Below are positions 52,125 to 60,701 of a stretch of 64,000 bases of DNA, one piece after another (within the stretch, counting starts at the first letter, position 1; each line of letters begins with the position of its first letter). The notes under the pieces were generated by a model, which was not told the origin of the DNA, made no database searches, and was given only the letters and a program-made list of their open reading frames with translations. The position numbers were made by a program, and so were the translations under genes. The stretch lies in the NCBI GenBank assembly GCA_964523015.1, contig CAZFXN010000006.1, forward strand, positions 1 through 64,000. The letters run 5' to 3'. Source of the DNA: JAWXBT01 sp964523015. GTDB taxonomy: Bacteria; Bdellovibrionota_C; UBA2361; J135.

Positions 52125-53333
52125 ATGGAACTACCTATACAGATAGAATTTATTATATTCGGATTGACTCTATTAGGAGTTGCTGCATTTCATCATAAAA
52201 CGATGCAAGTTGCAGTTACAGGTCTAACAACACTTACTCTTTATAAATTCCTTTTTACTGATTTTAGTTTACTACATCATTTAGGTCATGAGTGGCAGAT
52301 TCTAGTTAATCTTTTAGGATTACTTCTCGGTTTTACAATTCTGGCAGATTACTTTGAGAAGTCAGAGATCCCTGCTCTTTTGCCACATCTACTCCCAGAC
52401 GATTGGAAAGGTGGATTTGTATTACTGCTAATAGTAACGATTCTCTCTAGTTTTCTAGATAACATTGCAGCAGCGATGATTGGTGGAGCAGTTGCTGGAG
52501 TAGTCTTTCAACATAAGATCCATATCGGATATCTAGCAGCAATCGTAGCAGCAAGTAATGCTGGTGGTGCAGGTAGCGTATTAGGCGATACAACGACGAC
52601 TATGATGTGGATAGATGGAGTATCCGCATTTGATGTTACTCATGCTTTCGTAGGGTCTATTGTAGCTTTTTGCATATTTGGGACAATCGCCTCACGACAA
52701 CAACACGCTTTTCAGCCAATTTTAAGGGATGATATTAAAGGAGCATTTCTCCACTGGAGATATATCTTCGCAGTTTTTCTGATCCTTACTGGTGCCATTA
52801 TTACAAATGTAACCCTTGAGTTTCCGGCTCTTGGGATCTGGGCTGCTATTATTTTGTGCATATCTTTCTGTAAAACTGATTGGAGTATTTTACCACCAGC
52901 CTTTAAAGGAAGCGTATTTTTACTCTCATTAGTACTTAGTGCTTCGATGATGCCGGTAGAGTCTCTGCCAACTCCTACCTGGATGACAACTCTGGGACTA
53001 GGATTTCTATCTGCAATATTTGATAATATTCCCCTTACAAAGCTAGCCCTAGAGCAAGGTGGATACGATTGGGGGTTTTTAGCCTTTGCTGTTGGATATG
53101 GAGGTTCTATGATCTGGTTTGGATCTTCAGCTGGAGTCGCAATTTCAAATCTTTATCCTGATGCAAGATCTGTCACAGCTTGGATTAAAGGGGGATGGCA
53201 TATCATCATTGGCTATGTTGTCGGATTTTTTGCGATGCTATGGTTAGTCGGCTGGCATCCGCATCCCTCACATAAAGAGAGCACAGTATTAACTCCGATT
53301 AATGAAATCCATTCTGAAATAGATCCTCACTGA
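52125..53333 (+). CDS. NhaD-like ion transporter
   Basis: 402 residues with about eleven membrane segments. The conserved motif ASNAGGAGSVLGDTTTTMMWI is the NhaD-type (SNAGGAWSPIGDVTTTMLWI-like) motif of the ion transporter superfamily, and FLDNIAAAMIGGAVAGVVF and FDNIPLTKLAL are the paired FDN-type loops of the fold. Na+/H+ antiport is likely, but dicarboxylate or citrate transport cannot be excluded. It is followed by convergent ispD. Confidence 0.82.
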   Translation: MELPIQIEFIIFGLTLLGVAAFHHKTMQVAVTGLTTLTLYKFLFTDFSLLHHLGHEWQILVNLLGLLLGFTILADYFEKSEIPALLPHLLPDDWKGGFVLLLIVTILSSFLDNIAAAMIGGAVAGVVFQHKIHIGYLAAIVAASNAGGAGSVLGDTTTTMMWIDGVSAFDVTHAFVGSIVAFCIFGTIASRQQHAFQPILRDDIKGAFLHWRYIFAVFLILTGAIITNVTLEFPALGIWAAIILCISFCKTDWSILPPAFKGSVFLLSLVLSASMMPVESLPTPTWMTTLGLGFLSAIFDNIPLTKLALEQGGYDWGFLAFAVGYGGSMIWFGSSAGVAISNLYPDARSVTAWIKGGWHIIIGYVVGFFAMLWLVGWHPHPSHKESTVLTPINEIHSEIDPH

Positions 53334-53360
53334 TCAGGCAATTTTAACTAGATTTTTTTC

Positions 53361-54077
53361 TTAATATTTTTTTCTTAATAATTGCTGAGCAATCTCTAGG
53401 TCAAGAGGTGTTGTGATCTTTATATTTTCTCTCTCCCCTTTTACTATTCTGACCTTATGATGCAACTCAACTAATGAAGCGTCATCTGTGGATCCTGTAG
53501 TATTTTTTTTGTGAGCTTCAAGCAAGATTGCTGCTTTAAAGACTTGTGGTGTTTGAATAGCCCAGAGTTTGTCACGATCCAAAGATTGGATCACGAAATG
53601 TTGATCATCAACCACTTTAACACTATCAACCATCGGAACAGCGACACTGACAGCTCCATGGTGTTTAGCCGCCTCAATAGCTCGAAGAATAACTTCTTTA
53701 GTTATAAGGCACCTGGCAGCATCGTGAACTAGAATTAAATCATCAGGACCAACTCTAGATTCAATAAAGTTAAGTCCTTTTTTTACAGACTCTTGTCGGG
53801 TGGCACCGCCCTCGACAATTACTATGTTTGGATAAAGTGTCTTAAGAAACTCGAACTCTGCTAGATACTCTTTTGGAGCCATGACTACAATTTGGTTAAT
53901 TGCACCGGACTCAGAGAACTCTTTAACTGTCCATTCAATAATTTTTTTACCACAGATTTCAAGCAATGGCTTAGGAATCCCGGCATTCATACGTGATCCA
54001 GAACCCGCTGCTGGAATAATTGCGGTAACAGTTGTTACTGGCTGGGTAGTCGATGGTGCAGTCGATGACATAGTCAA
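53361..54077 (-). CDS. ispD: 2-C-methyl-D-erythritol 4-phosphate cytidylyltransferase
   Basis: IspD makes CDP-ME in the non-mevalonate isoprenoid pathway. The CTP-binding start AIIPAAGSGSRMNAGIPKPLLEICGKKII, the LVHDAARCLI loop and STDDASLVE are intact. The N-terminus is extended by a Thr/Ser/Pro-rich run of about 20 residues, so the exact start is unsure (ATG at 54077 or two codons later). The 3' end is a TTTTTTTCTTAAT tandem repeat that gives the LLRKKY terminus. It lies 64 bases downstream of carD, the usual carD-ispD pairing. Confidence 0.95.
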   Translation of the reverse strand: MTMSSTAPSTTQPVTTVTAIIPAAGSGSRMNAGIPKPLLEICGKKIIEWTVKEFSESGAINQIVVMAPKEYLAEFEFLKTLYPNIVIVEGGATRQESVKKGLNFIESRVGPDDLILVHDAARCLITKEVILRAIEAAKHHGAVSVAVPMVDSVKVVDDQHFVIQSLDRDKLWAIQTPQVFKAAILLEAHKKNTTGSTDDASLVELHHKVRIVKGERENIKITTPLDLEIAQQLLRKKY

Positions 54078-54141
54078 TGACTCATTTTAATGACATCGTC
54101 TAATGACATAGCCAAATGACATAGCCAAATGACTCAACTGC
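54078..54141. repeat. Tandem repeat of an AATGACATAGCCA unit
   Basis: Two exact 13-base copies (about 54107-54132) are preceded by three degenerate ones carrying AATGACAT or AATGACTC. The array fills the gap between carD and ispD and runs into the first ispD codons, giving repeated ATGTCAT words on the coding strand that could confuse start choice. Confidence 0.8.
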
Positions 54142-54648
54142 CTAAGCAGCGATAATGTCAGATAACTCACCACGAATCTTTTCCTGTGTACGTGCCTTGG
54201 CGATCGCTATCTCTGATACTAAAAGCTCTCGCACAGTATCAAACATTTTTTTCTCGCCGAAAGAGAGTTCTTTTCCGCGACCAAGAACTGAAAGATCCCG
54301 AAGAACTTCAGCCATTTCATAAACAGAGCCTGTTTTAATCTTTTGGGTATATTCACGATATCTACGGTTCCAAGTTTGGGTGACAACTTTGATATTTCTC
54401 TGCCCAAGAATTTTATAAATCTTTGATATTGTAATCTTATCAATAACTTTTCTAAGCCCAACAGTATCAGCTTGTGCTGTTGGCACCATAATCCGCATCC
54501 CTGATTCAAGGACATTGATCTCATAAAATCTGTGCTCTTCAGCACCGATTGTCTTTACTTTGACTTCAGTTATCTCACCAACACCGTGTGCTGGGTAAAC
54601 AACTTTATCTCCGGCCTTGAATTGTACGATCTTTTTTACTGTAGCCAT
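54142..54648 (-). CDS. CarD/CdnL family RNA polymerase-binding regulator
   Basis: 168 residues from the ATG at 54648. The RNAP-interaction domain opens with FKAGDKVVYPAHGVGEI, then TQTWNRRYREYTQKIKTGSVYEMAEVLRDLSVLGRGKELSFGEKKMFDTV of the C-terminal helical domain. CdnL stabilises open complexes at rRNA and other promoters. An upstream in-frame ATG at 54768 is rejected because a promoter lies between; AAAGG precedes the ATG used here. It forms an operon with ispD. Confidence 0.92.
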   Translation of the reverse strand: MATVKKIVQFKAGDKVVYPAHGVGEITEVKVKTIGAEEHRFYEINVLESGMRIMVPTAQADTVGLRKVIDKITISKIYKILGQRNIKVVTQTWNRRYREYTQKIKTGSVYEMAEVLRDLSVLGRGKELSFGEKKMFDTVRELLVSEIAIAKARTQEKIRGELSDIIAA

Positions 54649-54746
54649 GCACCTTTCCAAAGTAATGACAAATTTTATGATAGATAGATGGATGTAGGAA
54701 GAATTCGCCAAACTAGGACCCTCCAACGAGATCCGGCGGAAGTGGG

Positions 54747-54775
54747 AGTATACAGTATTTCTGCTCACTGAGCAA
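54747..54775 (-). promoter_or_regulatory. Sigma-70 promoter of carD-ispD
   Basis: TTGCTC (54770-54775) and TATACT (54747-54752) are separated by exactly 17 bases and face carD. The leader is about 90 bases. A palindrome TGCTCACTGAGCA (54762-54774) covers the -35 and spacer, a possible operator. Confidence 0.6.
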
Positions 54776-54838
54776 ACCAGGGGCAGTTATTAACTTATTG
54801 GTAAAATTGACCAAATTTTGCTCGCTTTACTGGGCTAT

Positions 54839-54953
54839 ATAGCAGTTGTCATAAAGATTGAGACACTAATGTGAGGGGTCATTAATACAGTTTGTTGCAA
54901 AAGTTTCTTGAAAAGCCTACCGGCTTTACATTTTTACTTATGACAACTGCTAT
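54839..54953. repeat. 16-bp inverted repeat enclosing an AAAGCC/GGCTTT hairpin
   Basis: ATAGCAGTTGTCATAA (54839-54854) pairs exactly with 54938-54953 over 83 bases. The inner stem is AAAGCC (54912-54917) with GGCTTT (54922-54927). The inner flank TTTCTTGAAAAGCC resembles TTTCTTGACAAGCC in the 14598-14674 repeat. Confidence 0.8.
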
Positions 54954-55294
54954 TTATCTTAATGTTGAATCTGACGCTACGCTAGCTAGCGTCAGCAATG
55001 TTAGGCTCTTATTGCACTTCGTGCTAAAGAGCCTCCCCACCCAAGCTTCGCTTGGGGGCCCCTTAAAGGGGCTACTATAGTAATTGTCTCAAACATTTTG
55101 ACAATTACTATATATTAGGGAATTGCGTCCATAACAGATTACGATAGACTCTAATATATCGTTCTATCTTAGTTCTTTCTTCGTTCTTTCTTTTCTCAAT
55201 CAGCGTAGATTTTTTACCTCTCATGCATGCTTGGTGGATAGCATTTTTTTAAAGATCCTAGCTCATCTCTAGCACCTCCTTACCTCCAGGCCTG

Positions 55295-55310
55295 CATGGG
55301 TGGTCCCATG
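55295..55310 (+). terminator. Leader hairpin before the 186-residue gene
   Basis: CATGGG-TGGT-CCCATG is followed by AAGG and a TTCTTTTTT run, the layout of an intrinsic terminator. It is 40 bases before the ATG of the 186-residue gene, so it could attenuate that gene or end an upstream transcript. Confidence 0.5.
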
Positions 55311-55349
55311 AAGGTTCTTTTTTAGGCACACAACCCTCAGGAGGGGTAC

Positions 55350-55910
55350 ATGACGATCCCGTCAAGTCAGCGATTGGGCTTTGTGCTTCAACGCTACACG
55401 ACAACACCGATCTCAGAGTATGGGGAGATCCCCGTCCAGGGTCGAGCGTTCAACGAGACTGCTGTTCTTCGCACTGAGATGCGGCTTCGCCGTGCCGATC
55501 CCAATCTGGTCTTCTCCGGAAACTTCTGGTTCGACTTCCGTCAAAGTGACGGGATGCCGAAGTCTGTGAGGCGATTCTTCGAATCGTACCTCGCGGTCAC
55601 AGGGACGACTGATCTCTCTCAACTCGAAGTTCTGAATCCGGCCCGGTTCACACAAGAACTTCACGGATTCGGTGGTGCGATGACGTACTTCGGAGATCGG
55701 AGCAACGAGGAGATGATTCAAACCTTCTTCCTCTCTGCTTCAATCCTCCATCCGCGCGGACGCAAGGAAGGCTCACCCAAACTGGGTAGCCTACTGCAAG
55801 TCTTCCTCGATACCCTCGATGAGGACTTTCCTGGCAACACGTTGATGAGCGGGTTCGAGAAATTCCTGCAGCCTCGTCGACGCAAACAGCGGATTCACGC
55901 CAGCTTCTGA
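55350..55910 (+). CDS. GC-rich orphan protein, probable acquired cassette 3
   Basis: 186 residues, no family recognised. AGGAGG sits five bases before the ATG and a strong hairpin follows the stop, so it is a real gene. It is soluble, rich in Arg, Phe and Gly, with a basic C-terminus (FLQPRRRKQRIHASF). Base composition is GC-rich throughout and unlike the AT-rich surroundings, as with the genes at 27067 and 39722. It is a stand-alone unit among pyrimidine-rich tracts. Transfer from a GC-richer genome is likely; function unknown. Confidence 0.6.
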   Translation: MTIPSSQRLGFVLQRYTTTPISEYGEIPVQGRAFNETAVLRTEMRLRRADPNLVFSGNFWFDFRQSDGMPKSVRRFFESYLAVTGTTDLSQLEVLNPARFTQELHGFGGAMTYFGDRSNEEMIQTFFLSASILHPRGRKEGSPKLGSLLQVFLDTLDEDFPGNTLMSGFEKFLQPRRRKQRIHASF

Positions 55911-55920
55911 GTCCCCCGAT

Positions 55921-55981
55921 CCCCTCTGTCGCGGCTAAGATCAATCCTATTTGGGAATGCTCTTATGCTGCGACAGAGGGG
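55921..55981 (+). terminator. Terminator hairpin of the 186-residue gene
   Basis: CCCCTCTGTCGC (55921-55932) and GCGACAGAGGGG (55970-55981) are perfect complements, 10 bases after the stop. TAAGA/TCTTA extends pairing in the loop. A long pyrimidine tract follows, which fits an intrinsic terminator. Confidence 0.75.
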
Positions 55982-56126
55982 GACTTCTCTCTTCTTCTTT
56001 TTTCTCCGCTCTTTTATCCTCTCTTTTCTCCTGTTTTTAACAAATGTTTCTAGGATCACCTATGTAGAAATTCTCCACAATTTAACCTATAACAATTCGA
56101 AACACATTTATGTTAAATAGAGCGAT

Positions 56127-57197
56127 ATGAATCTCTATAAACTTATCCGTCCTCTACTTTTTACCCTCGATCCTGAGACTGCTCATAAAGTTACGATGTC
56201 TCTCACTTGCGTTACAAAAATTCAGCCAGTTAAATCTCTAATCTCTTCCCTTTTTTATTTTGAAGATCCAAGACTAAATGTTGATCTTTTTGGCTTAACT
56301 TTTAGAAACCCTCTTGGATTTGCTGCCGGGATTGATAAAAGCTGTACTGCCCTAGAACTCCTTTCCTGCCTTGGACCCGGTGCTATCGAAGTCGGCGTAG
56401 TAAGTGCAAAACCGCAACTTGGAAATGAACGACCAAGAATTTTTAGATTCCCTGAGCAAAGGGCAATAATTAACCGGATGGGAAATCCAAATATCGGTGC
56501 TGATGCTGCTGCTCTAAATCTCAAAGCAACGAGAAAGCTTAACCTTAAGTTACCGCATATCGGTCTCAATATCGGTAAAACAACAGCTACCCCTCTTGAA
56601 GAAGCCACTGCTGATTGTGTTTACACTTTAAAAACACTTTATGATTATGTTGATTATTTTATAATTAATGTCTCCTGCCCTAACGTAAAAGATTATTCAA
56701 AATTACAGGAAAAAGAACATCTTTTAGAATTACTTATGGGACTGCAAGAAGCAAACGTTAGAAACAAACCTCTCCTTGTAAAACTTGCACCAGATCTATC
56801 AGAGATTGAGGTAGATGATGCCTTAGAGTGCTGTCTTGATACCAAGTTAAAACATAAAATTGCCGGTATTATCGCTACAAACACTACCCTTACACGGGAT
56901 GGACTTCCACTTTCCGCTCCTAGTACAGGAGGTATGAGCGGAAAACCATTATTTGAAAAATCTCTTACAATGATCTCTTCTCTTTCAAAAAAACTAACTG
57001 GAAAGTTACCCATAGTTGGAGTTGGTGGAGTATCCTCCGCTGAAGACGTGATTACAATGTTAAAAGCTGGTGCTAGCTTAGTTGAATTCTATACAGCTCT
57101 AGTTTATGAGGGCCCAGGACTTGTCAAAAAGATTAAGCAAGATCTAATAAAGATTATGGATCAAGACGGAGTTAAAAAAATTACAGAGTATTGTTAA
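56127..57197 (+). CDS. pyrD: Dihydroorotate dehydrogenase (quinone), class 2
   Basis: PyrD oxidises dihydroorotate to orotate and passes electrons to quinone at the membrane. The class 2 N-terminal helical extension is present (MNLYKLIRPLLFTLDPETAHKVTM), then FRNPLGFAAGIDKS, INVSCPNVKDYSKLQ (catalytic serine region), NTTLTRDGLP..GGMSGKPLF and GVGGVSSAEDVITMLKAGASLVEFYTALVYEGP. The gene stands alone, far from the pyrRBC-carAB cluster. Length, 356 residues, is normal. Confidence 0.96.
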   Translation: MNLYKLIRPLLFTLDPETAHKVTMSLTCVTKIQPVKSLISSLFYFEDPRLNVDLFGLTFRNPLGFAAGIDKSCTALELLSCLGPGAIEVGVVSAKPQLGNERPRIFRFPEQRAIINRMGNPNIGADAAALNLKATRKLNLKLPHIGLNIGKTTATPLEEATADCVYTLKTLYDYVDYFIINVSCPNVKDYSKLQEKEHLLELLMGLQEANVRNKPLLVKLAPDLSEIEVDDALECCLDTKLKHKIAGIIATNTTLTRDGLPLSAPSTGGMSGKPLFEKSLTMISSLSKKLTGKLPIVGVGGVSSAEDVITMLKAGASLVEFYTALVYEGPGLVKKIKQDLIKIMDQDGVKKITEYC

Positions 57198-57216
57198 TAC
57201 TCTTTCTAAGACCCTT

Positions 57217-58455
57217 CTAAAATTCCTTCCAGGCACCATTTTTTATTAGCTCAATTGTCTTACCACTATAGGTTTTAGCTACGACATCGACCTCTTCTGA
57301 TGAGATCATCATATCAGTATGAACTGAACTCTCATTACAGCCTATGTTTTTAGCCTCACTAGAATCGAGGGTATCTCCCCCTTCTATACAAAACTTATAG
57401 GCCGATCCAACAGCGATATGACAAGCTGCATTTTCATCAAACAAGATCTCTTCAAAGATAAGTCCAGTTTGATAAATTGGAGAATCAATACCAACGAGTG
57501 CTACTTCACCTAATCGTCTCGCTCCCTCATCGCTTGATATATATTCAGAGAATGTTTCAGCTCCACTCTCGGCTTTAAAATCAACGATGTTGCCATCTTT
57601 AAACTCCATCGTTAGCCCTTGGATTAATTTACCATTGATTAAAAATGGCCTTGTTGCTCTTACTTTTCCATTTGTCTCTCGATAATCTGGAGTTGTAAAA
57701 ACCTCTTCGGTTGGAATATTTGGCTCAAACGGAACACCTCTAGGACTTATATCTGTACCACCTTTGAACTTCGATCTTTCATGAAGTCCAACTCTAAGAT
57801 CTGTCCCTGGTCCAGTAAAATGTAGCTCTTTTAATTTTAGTTCATTTAGTTTTTTTGCTCTATTTGCAAGCAACGTATTGTGAGCTTTCCAAGCTTGCAA
57901 ACAATCAGCTCTATCAACTCGACACATTGAAAATATATTATCCCAAAGTGCAGCGTAGGCATCCTCGGCAGATTTCTTAGGAAATATTTTTTTAGCCCAA
58001 GCTGGAGTTGCCGCGGCGGCAACTGTCCAATGTACCTTTGATTTACCGATCCCCTCATCATAAAAATACTGGATGGCTTGACGCTGATACATTCTTTGAA
58101 TATTAATTTTTTTAGGATCTAAATCTGAAAGCAGATCAGGATCTTCTGGCCCTACTATTTTTAAATTTGCGCCAACCTCGTCCACTAATTCAGAATATTT
58201 GGAGGCTATAAATGATGGAACGTACTTAAGAGACTCCTCATTGGAATTTTCAATTCTGAGCTTTACCAACCGCATATCGGTCAAATCAACGTTTACAAAT
58301 TTAGCCCCGTGTTTATAAGCTGCTTCGGCGACTAAAAGGGCAAAGTCTTTGTGAAACGGCTCTGTTGAAATATTTACAATCTGCCCAGGTTGGACATTTA
58401 GGCCATGAGTAGCAAGTAATTCAGCGTATGCTTTTTGCTTATCAAAGAGGGTCAT
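57217..58455 (-). CDS. Aminopeptidase of family M29
   Basis: 412 residues. The family starts with a long N-terminal domain (AELLATHGLNVQPGQIVNIS) and carries its metal and catalytic residues in the C-terminal half: FTGPGTDLRVGLHER, SDEGARRLGEVALVG, and ESSVHTDMMISSEEVDV, where H and D of the HTD block correspond to metal ligands. These are cytoplasmic leucyl/aminoacyl aminopeptidases (AmpS, AMP-T). It is convergent with pyrD. AGAGGT precedes the ATG by six bases. Confidence 0.9.
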   Translation of the reverse strand: MTLFDKQKAYAELLATHGLNVQPGQIVNISTEPFHKDFALLVAEAAYKHGAKFVNVDLTDMRLVKLRIENSNEESLKYVPSFIASKYSELVDEVGANLKIVGPEDPDLLSDLDPKKINIQRMYQRQAIQYFYDEGIGKSKVHWTVAAAATPAWAKKIFPKKSAEDAYAALWDNIFSMCRVDRADCLQAWKAHNTLLANRAKKLNELKLKELHFTGPGTDLRVGLHERSKFKGGTDISPRGVPFEPNIPTEEVFTTPDYRETNGKVRATRPFLINGKLIQGLTMEFKDGNIVDFKAESGAETFSEYISSDEGARRLGEVALVGIDSPIYQTGLIFEEILFDENAACHIAVGSAYKFCIEGGDTLDSSEAKNIGCNESSVHTDMMISSEEVDVVAKTYSGKTIELIKNGAWKEF

Positions 58456-58581
58456 CTTCGTACCTCTGTTTTAAAACTATCAACTTTTAACACACAGTGG
58501 AAAAAGAGCACAGGAAAAATGAGCTCAGAGATTCACTTACAGAGGCATTCACCACCTAGAGGGGCGATATACTGTGCAAAT

Positions 58582-58609
58582 ACTAATGCGGAAGGGCTTC
58601 CGCATTAGT
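58582..58609. terminator. 13-bp stem-loop (palindrome) after the 57-codon gene
   Basis: ACTAATGCGGAAG (58582-58594) and its complement (58597-58609) with a 2-base loop. It is 51 bases after the stop of the small minus-strand gene at 58661, before the M29 gene. It probably ends that transcript; no clear U-run. Confidence 0.55.
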
Positions 58610-58660
58610 GAGGAACATAAGCGGGGAAGCGCTGATACTATCCCCTCTTACTATGAATAA

Positions 58661-58834
58661 TTAGCTGATAGTAATATTTGAAAGATCTTTATCTGAAATT
58701 TCATCTTCTACTTGTCCACGCTCTTTTTGCTTAGATTCCTTTTTTTCCTTGCAGCATGTTCCCTTAACAGCAAGTGATATAAGCCTCATATCTGAAGCAA
58801 TGTACTCAGTAACATCTTTTATTTTTAGATTCAT
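58661..58834 (-). CDS. Small charged protein, 57 residues
   Basis: Starts MNLKIKDVTEYIASDMRL and ends SNITIS. AAGGAG sits eight bases before the ATG, the best ribosome site in this part of the window. The protein is charged and helical, with a CC pair in KGTCCKEKKES and a Lys/Glu-rich middle. It resembles no family I know. It is an independent gene, with a hairpin 51 bases after its stop. Confidence 0.6.
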   Translation of the reverse strand: MNLKIKDVTEYIASDMRLISLAVKGTCCKEKKESKQKERGQVEDEISDKDLSNITIS

Positions 58835-59009
58835 CGCTCGAACTCCTTCTCGATGATAAACATTCCTTTGTCGAGCCGTAGGTTTTGCAAACCTGAATGT
58901 GGCCCTAACATTGAATTCGTCTAAAACAAAAGATTACTGTCTAAAACGTGGCGAAATTTCTTTCTGATACTAAATTAATAGATTTTCGTAGGGATGCGTA
59001 GAAATGTTC

Positions 59010-60164
59010 CTAAAACTGATTCTCCATATCCTTTAGAGCCTGTGCACGTTTAGCCTCTTCAGGATCGGCGATGATCTTATCTAGAATAAGTCTACCGAAT
59101 CGAGCATAGATAACGTCCATCGGACAGTATCTTGAATCGTTAATTAACGGATCCATAAAATCAGGATGAAATCGCATCATATGCTCAAGTACTGCGCGAT
59201 CATGTTCAGATTTGGCTAAGATATTCCAGATATTCTTACCGATAAAGGTAAAATCTCTTGAGCCCCAATCAAGGAGTTGCTGAACATAGTATCCGGCAGC
59301 TAAAAGCTCTTCAGGAGCTGGTGGACGTTGAAATCTATATGAACCATCACTTGCCCGCATACGATCGGCCAGATCCACTAAGTTAGAAACAAGTTGAGGA
59401 TTACAGTGAGGGGATAAGATATTTTTCTCTAAAGTTGAATCAAGATAGGTCATGGTTATCGGATGAACACGTCTTAAAAGTGCTTCATCAGGTACCCGAT
59501 TAAAGTTCTTTGTAAATATAATTAAAAGATTATCGATGTTAGCACTAATTTCTGGTCGTGATTCTAACCAAATTATTCCATCCTGAATCGGACCCAAAAA
59601 GAAGGTATCAATTGCCCCATCAGGCTTATCTAATTCGTCAACTAGTAAGATGACAGGCTGCTTTTGTGAAGCTAAAAAGGCTCTAGAAAGTATCCCTAAA
59701 TTCATCATTGCACTTGGATCAGAGGCATCTTTTCCAGTCATGGCATTTACCATGGCTAACGTTGAAGGAGATTCGATTAAATTCTGGGTTGGCATCCCGG
59801 TATAGCAGCTAAGACACATGAACTCTGCCCCAGTGATCTTGGCCAGCGATTTAGCCATAAAGCTTTTTCCGCAACCAGATGGGCCCTCTAGCAATAATGT
59901 CCTAACTTTTTCTGATGGGGTATTAAGAACTAAAGCGATCTGAAATGAAATGAATTCTAAACACTGGTATCCAACAGTAGCTAATTTATCTACCAGTTCC
60001 TTTGGATTACCAACAACCAATCCTGAAGTTTTACTTTGAGAGACTTCGATTGAAGCTGTATTTGTTTTTGTAGTTTTTGTAGTCTCAGGTTGAGGTTCTT
60101 TAACTGTTGCCCCAACATCTGCAACCTTAAGAGAAACCTGCCCTTGCTTCCTAAGTGGAATCAT
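59010..60164 (-). CDS. MoxR-like AAA+ ATPase
   Basis: 384 residues. Residues 20-55 are a Thr/Lys/Ser-rich leader. Walker A is GPSGCGKS at 94-101, Walker B is VILLVDELDKPDG, and sensor 1 is LLIIFTKNFNRVPDEALLRRV, with the arginine finger in it. Such ATPases, found with VWA proteins, remodel or insert partner proteins, but no VWA gene is present here. AGGTAGAT stands before the ATG. The 57-codon gene lies 175 bases downstream of its stop. Confidence 0.88.
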   Translation of the reverse strand: MIPLRKQGQVSLKVADVGATVKEPQPETTKTTKTNTASIEVSQSKTSGLVVGNPKELVDKLATVGYQCLEFISFQIALVLNTPSEKVRTLLLEGPSGCGKSFMAKSLAKITGAEFMCLSCYTGMPTQNLIESPSTLAMVNAMTGKDASDPSAMMNLGILSRAFLASQKQPVILLVDELDKPDGAIDTFFLGPIQDGIIWLESRPEISANIDNLLIIFTKNFNRVPDEALLRRVHPITMTYLDSTLEKNILSPHCNPQLVSNLVDLADRMRASDGSYRFQRPPAPEELLAAGYYVQQLLDWGSRDFTFIGKNIWNILAKSEHDRAVLEHMMRFHPDFMDPLINDSRYCPMDVIYARFGRLILDKIIADPEEAKRAQALKDMENQF

Positions 60165-60701
60165 ATCTACCTAATAAAACTCTGAAAAAGTGCAATTCAA
60201 TTGCGTAACTATTCAGTACTGTTATGACAGGTTGTGGCCTTTGGGTGACATTTATATAGGCCCAAAATAAAGGCTAATTAGCTAATCTTTCAAGAGTTTT
60301 TCTAGTATTATTACTATACTTTCCTATCTGACCCTCTCCTCTTAAAAAATCCCTTACTTCTACGTAGAAGTAAAATGGAAAACTTTGTTAATATATTTAT
60401 CTAAAGTTGGTGGCGGATTTTTATAATAGCTACACAGATAAAAATTAAAAAAGTTTTGAAATTCCAAAAGATGACTACTTTTCTCTTGACAGGATTTCTA
60501 GAGCATCCTCTTAAGCTAAGATCAAATCTAAATAAAGACCTATTAAACGCTTTACGATTCTCTATAAAAATTTTTTTTAAAATACCATCGCGATTTTTGG
60601 TAAAGATACGAGATCTCACCTCCTTGCCCCTCTAAGAGGCCCTCAAAAACCTATGATATGCTTATTATATAATGCGAAATATTTAAATCTTAGGAAGCGG
60701 T
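60165..60701. other. Non-coding block with a 20-bp perfect palindrome
   Basis: No supported gene. It holds the 60354-60373 palindrome, CCTCT/AGAGG hairpin near 60630, a minus-strand AAGGAGGTGAGATC at about 60608-60621 that is the perfect anti-SD complement but has no start at the right distance, and TATAAT at 60668-60673 before the HNH pseudogene. A 72-codon minus frame starting at that GTG would have the ribosome site touching the start. Confidence 0.5.
60354..60373. repeat. 20-bp perfect palindrome, left of the HNH pseudogene
   Basis: TTACTTCTACGTAGAAGTAA is its own complement. A near-copy with one base changed lies at 61423-61440, on the other side of the pseudogene. Confidence 0.85.

Larger units (their letters stand above)
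54769..55349. other. Hairpin-rich intergenic block of 580 bases
   Basis: No gene is supported; the 62-codon frame from 54892 lacks a ribosome site. Besides the 16-bp inverted repeat there are TGACGCTA/TAGCGTCA (54972-54979, 54987-54994), AGGCTCTT/AAGAGCCT (55003-55010, 55027-55034) with an inner GCAC-TTC-GTGC, CCCAAGC-TTC-GCTTGGG (55040-55056), GCCCCTTAAAGGGGC and TATAGTAATTGTC/GACAATTACTATA (55076-55088, 55100-55112). These follow each other without gaps. The right part leads to the GC-rich gene. Confidence 0.7.

Noticed and set aside
54649..54768. Extended start for carD, 40 codons upstream
   Set aside because: The upstream ATG lies inside the promoter (between -35 and -10), and the extra residues do not resemble CarD; the ATG at 54648 has a ribosome site.
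54892..55080. 62-codon plus frame in the hairpin cluster
   Set aside because: No ribosome site, and it is made of inverted repeats.
60401..60619. 72-codon minus frame in the gap before the HNH pseudogene
   Set aside because: The anti-SD match AAGGAGGTG touches the GTG start, leaving no spacing, and the protein resembles nothing. The match itself is recorded as a curiosity.
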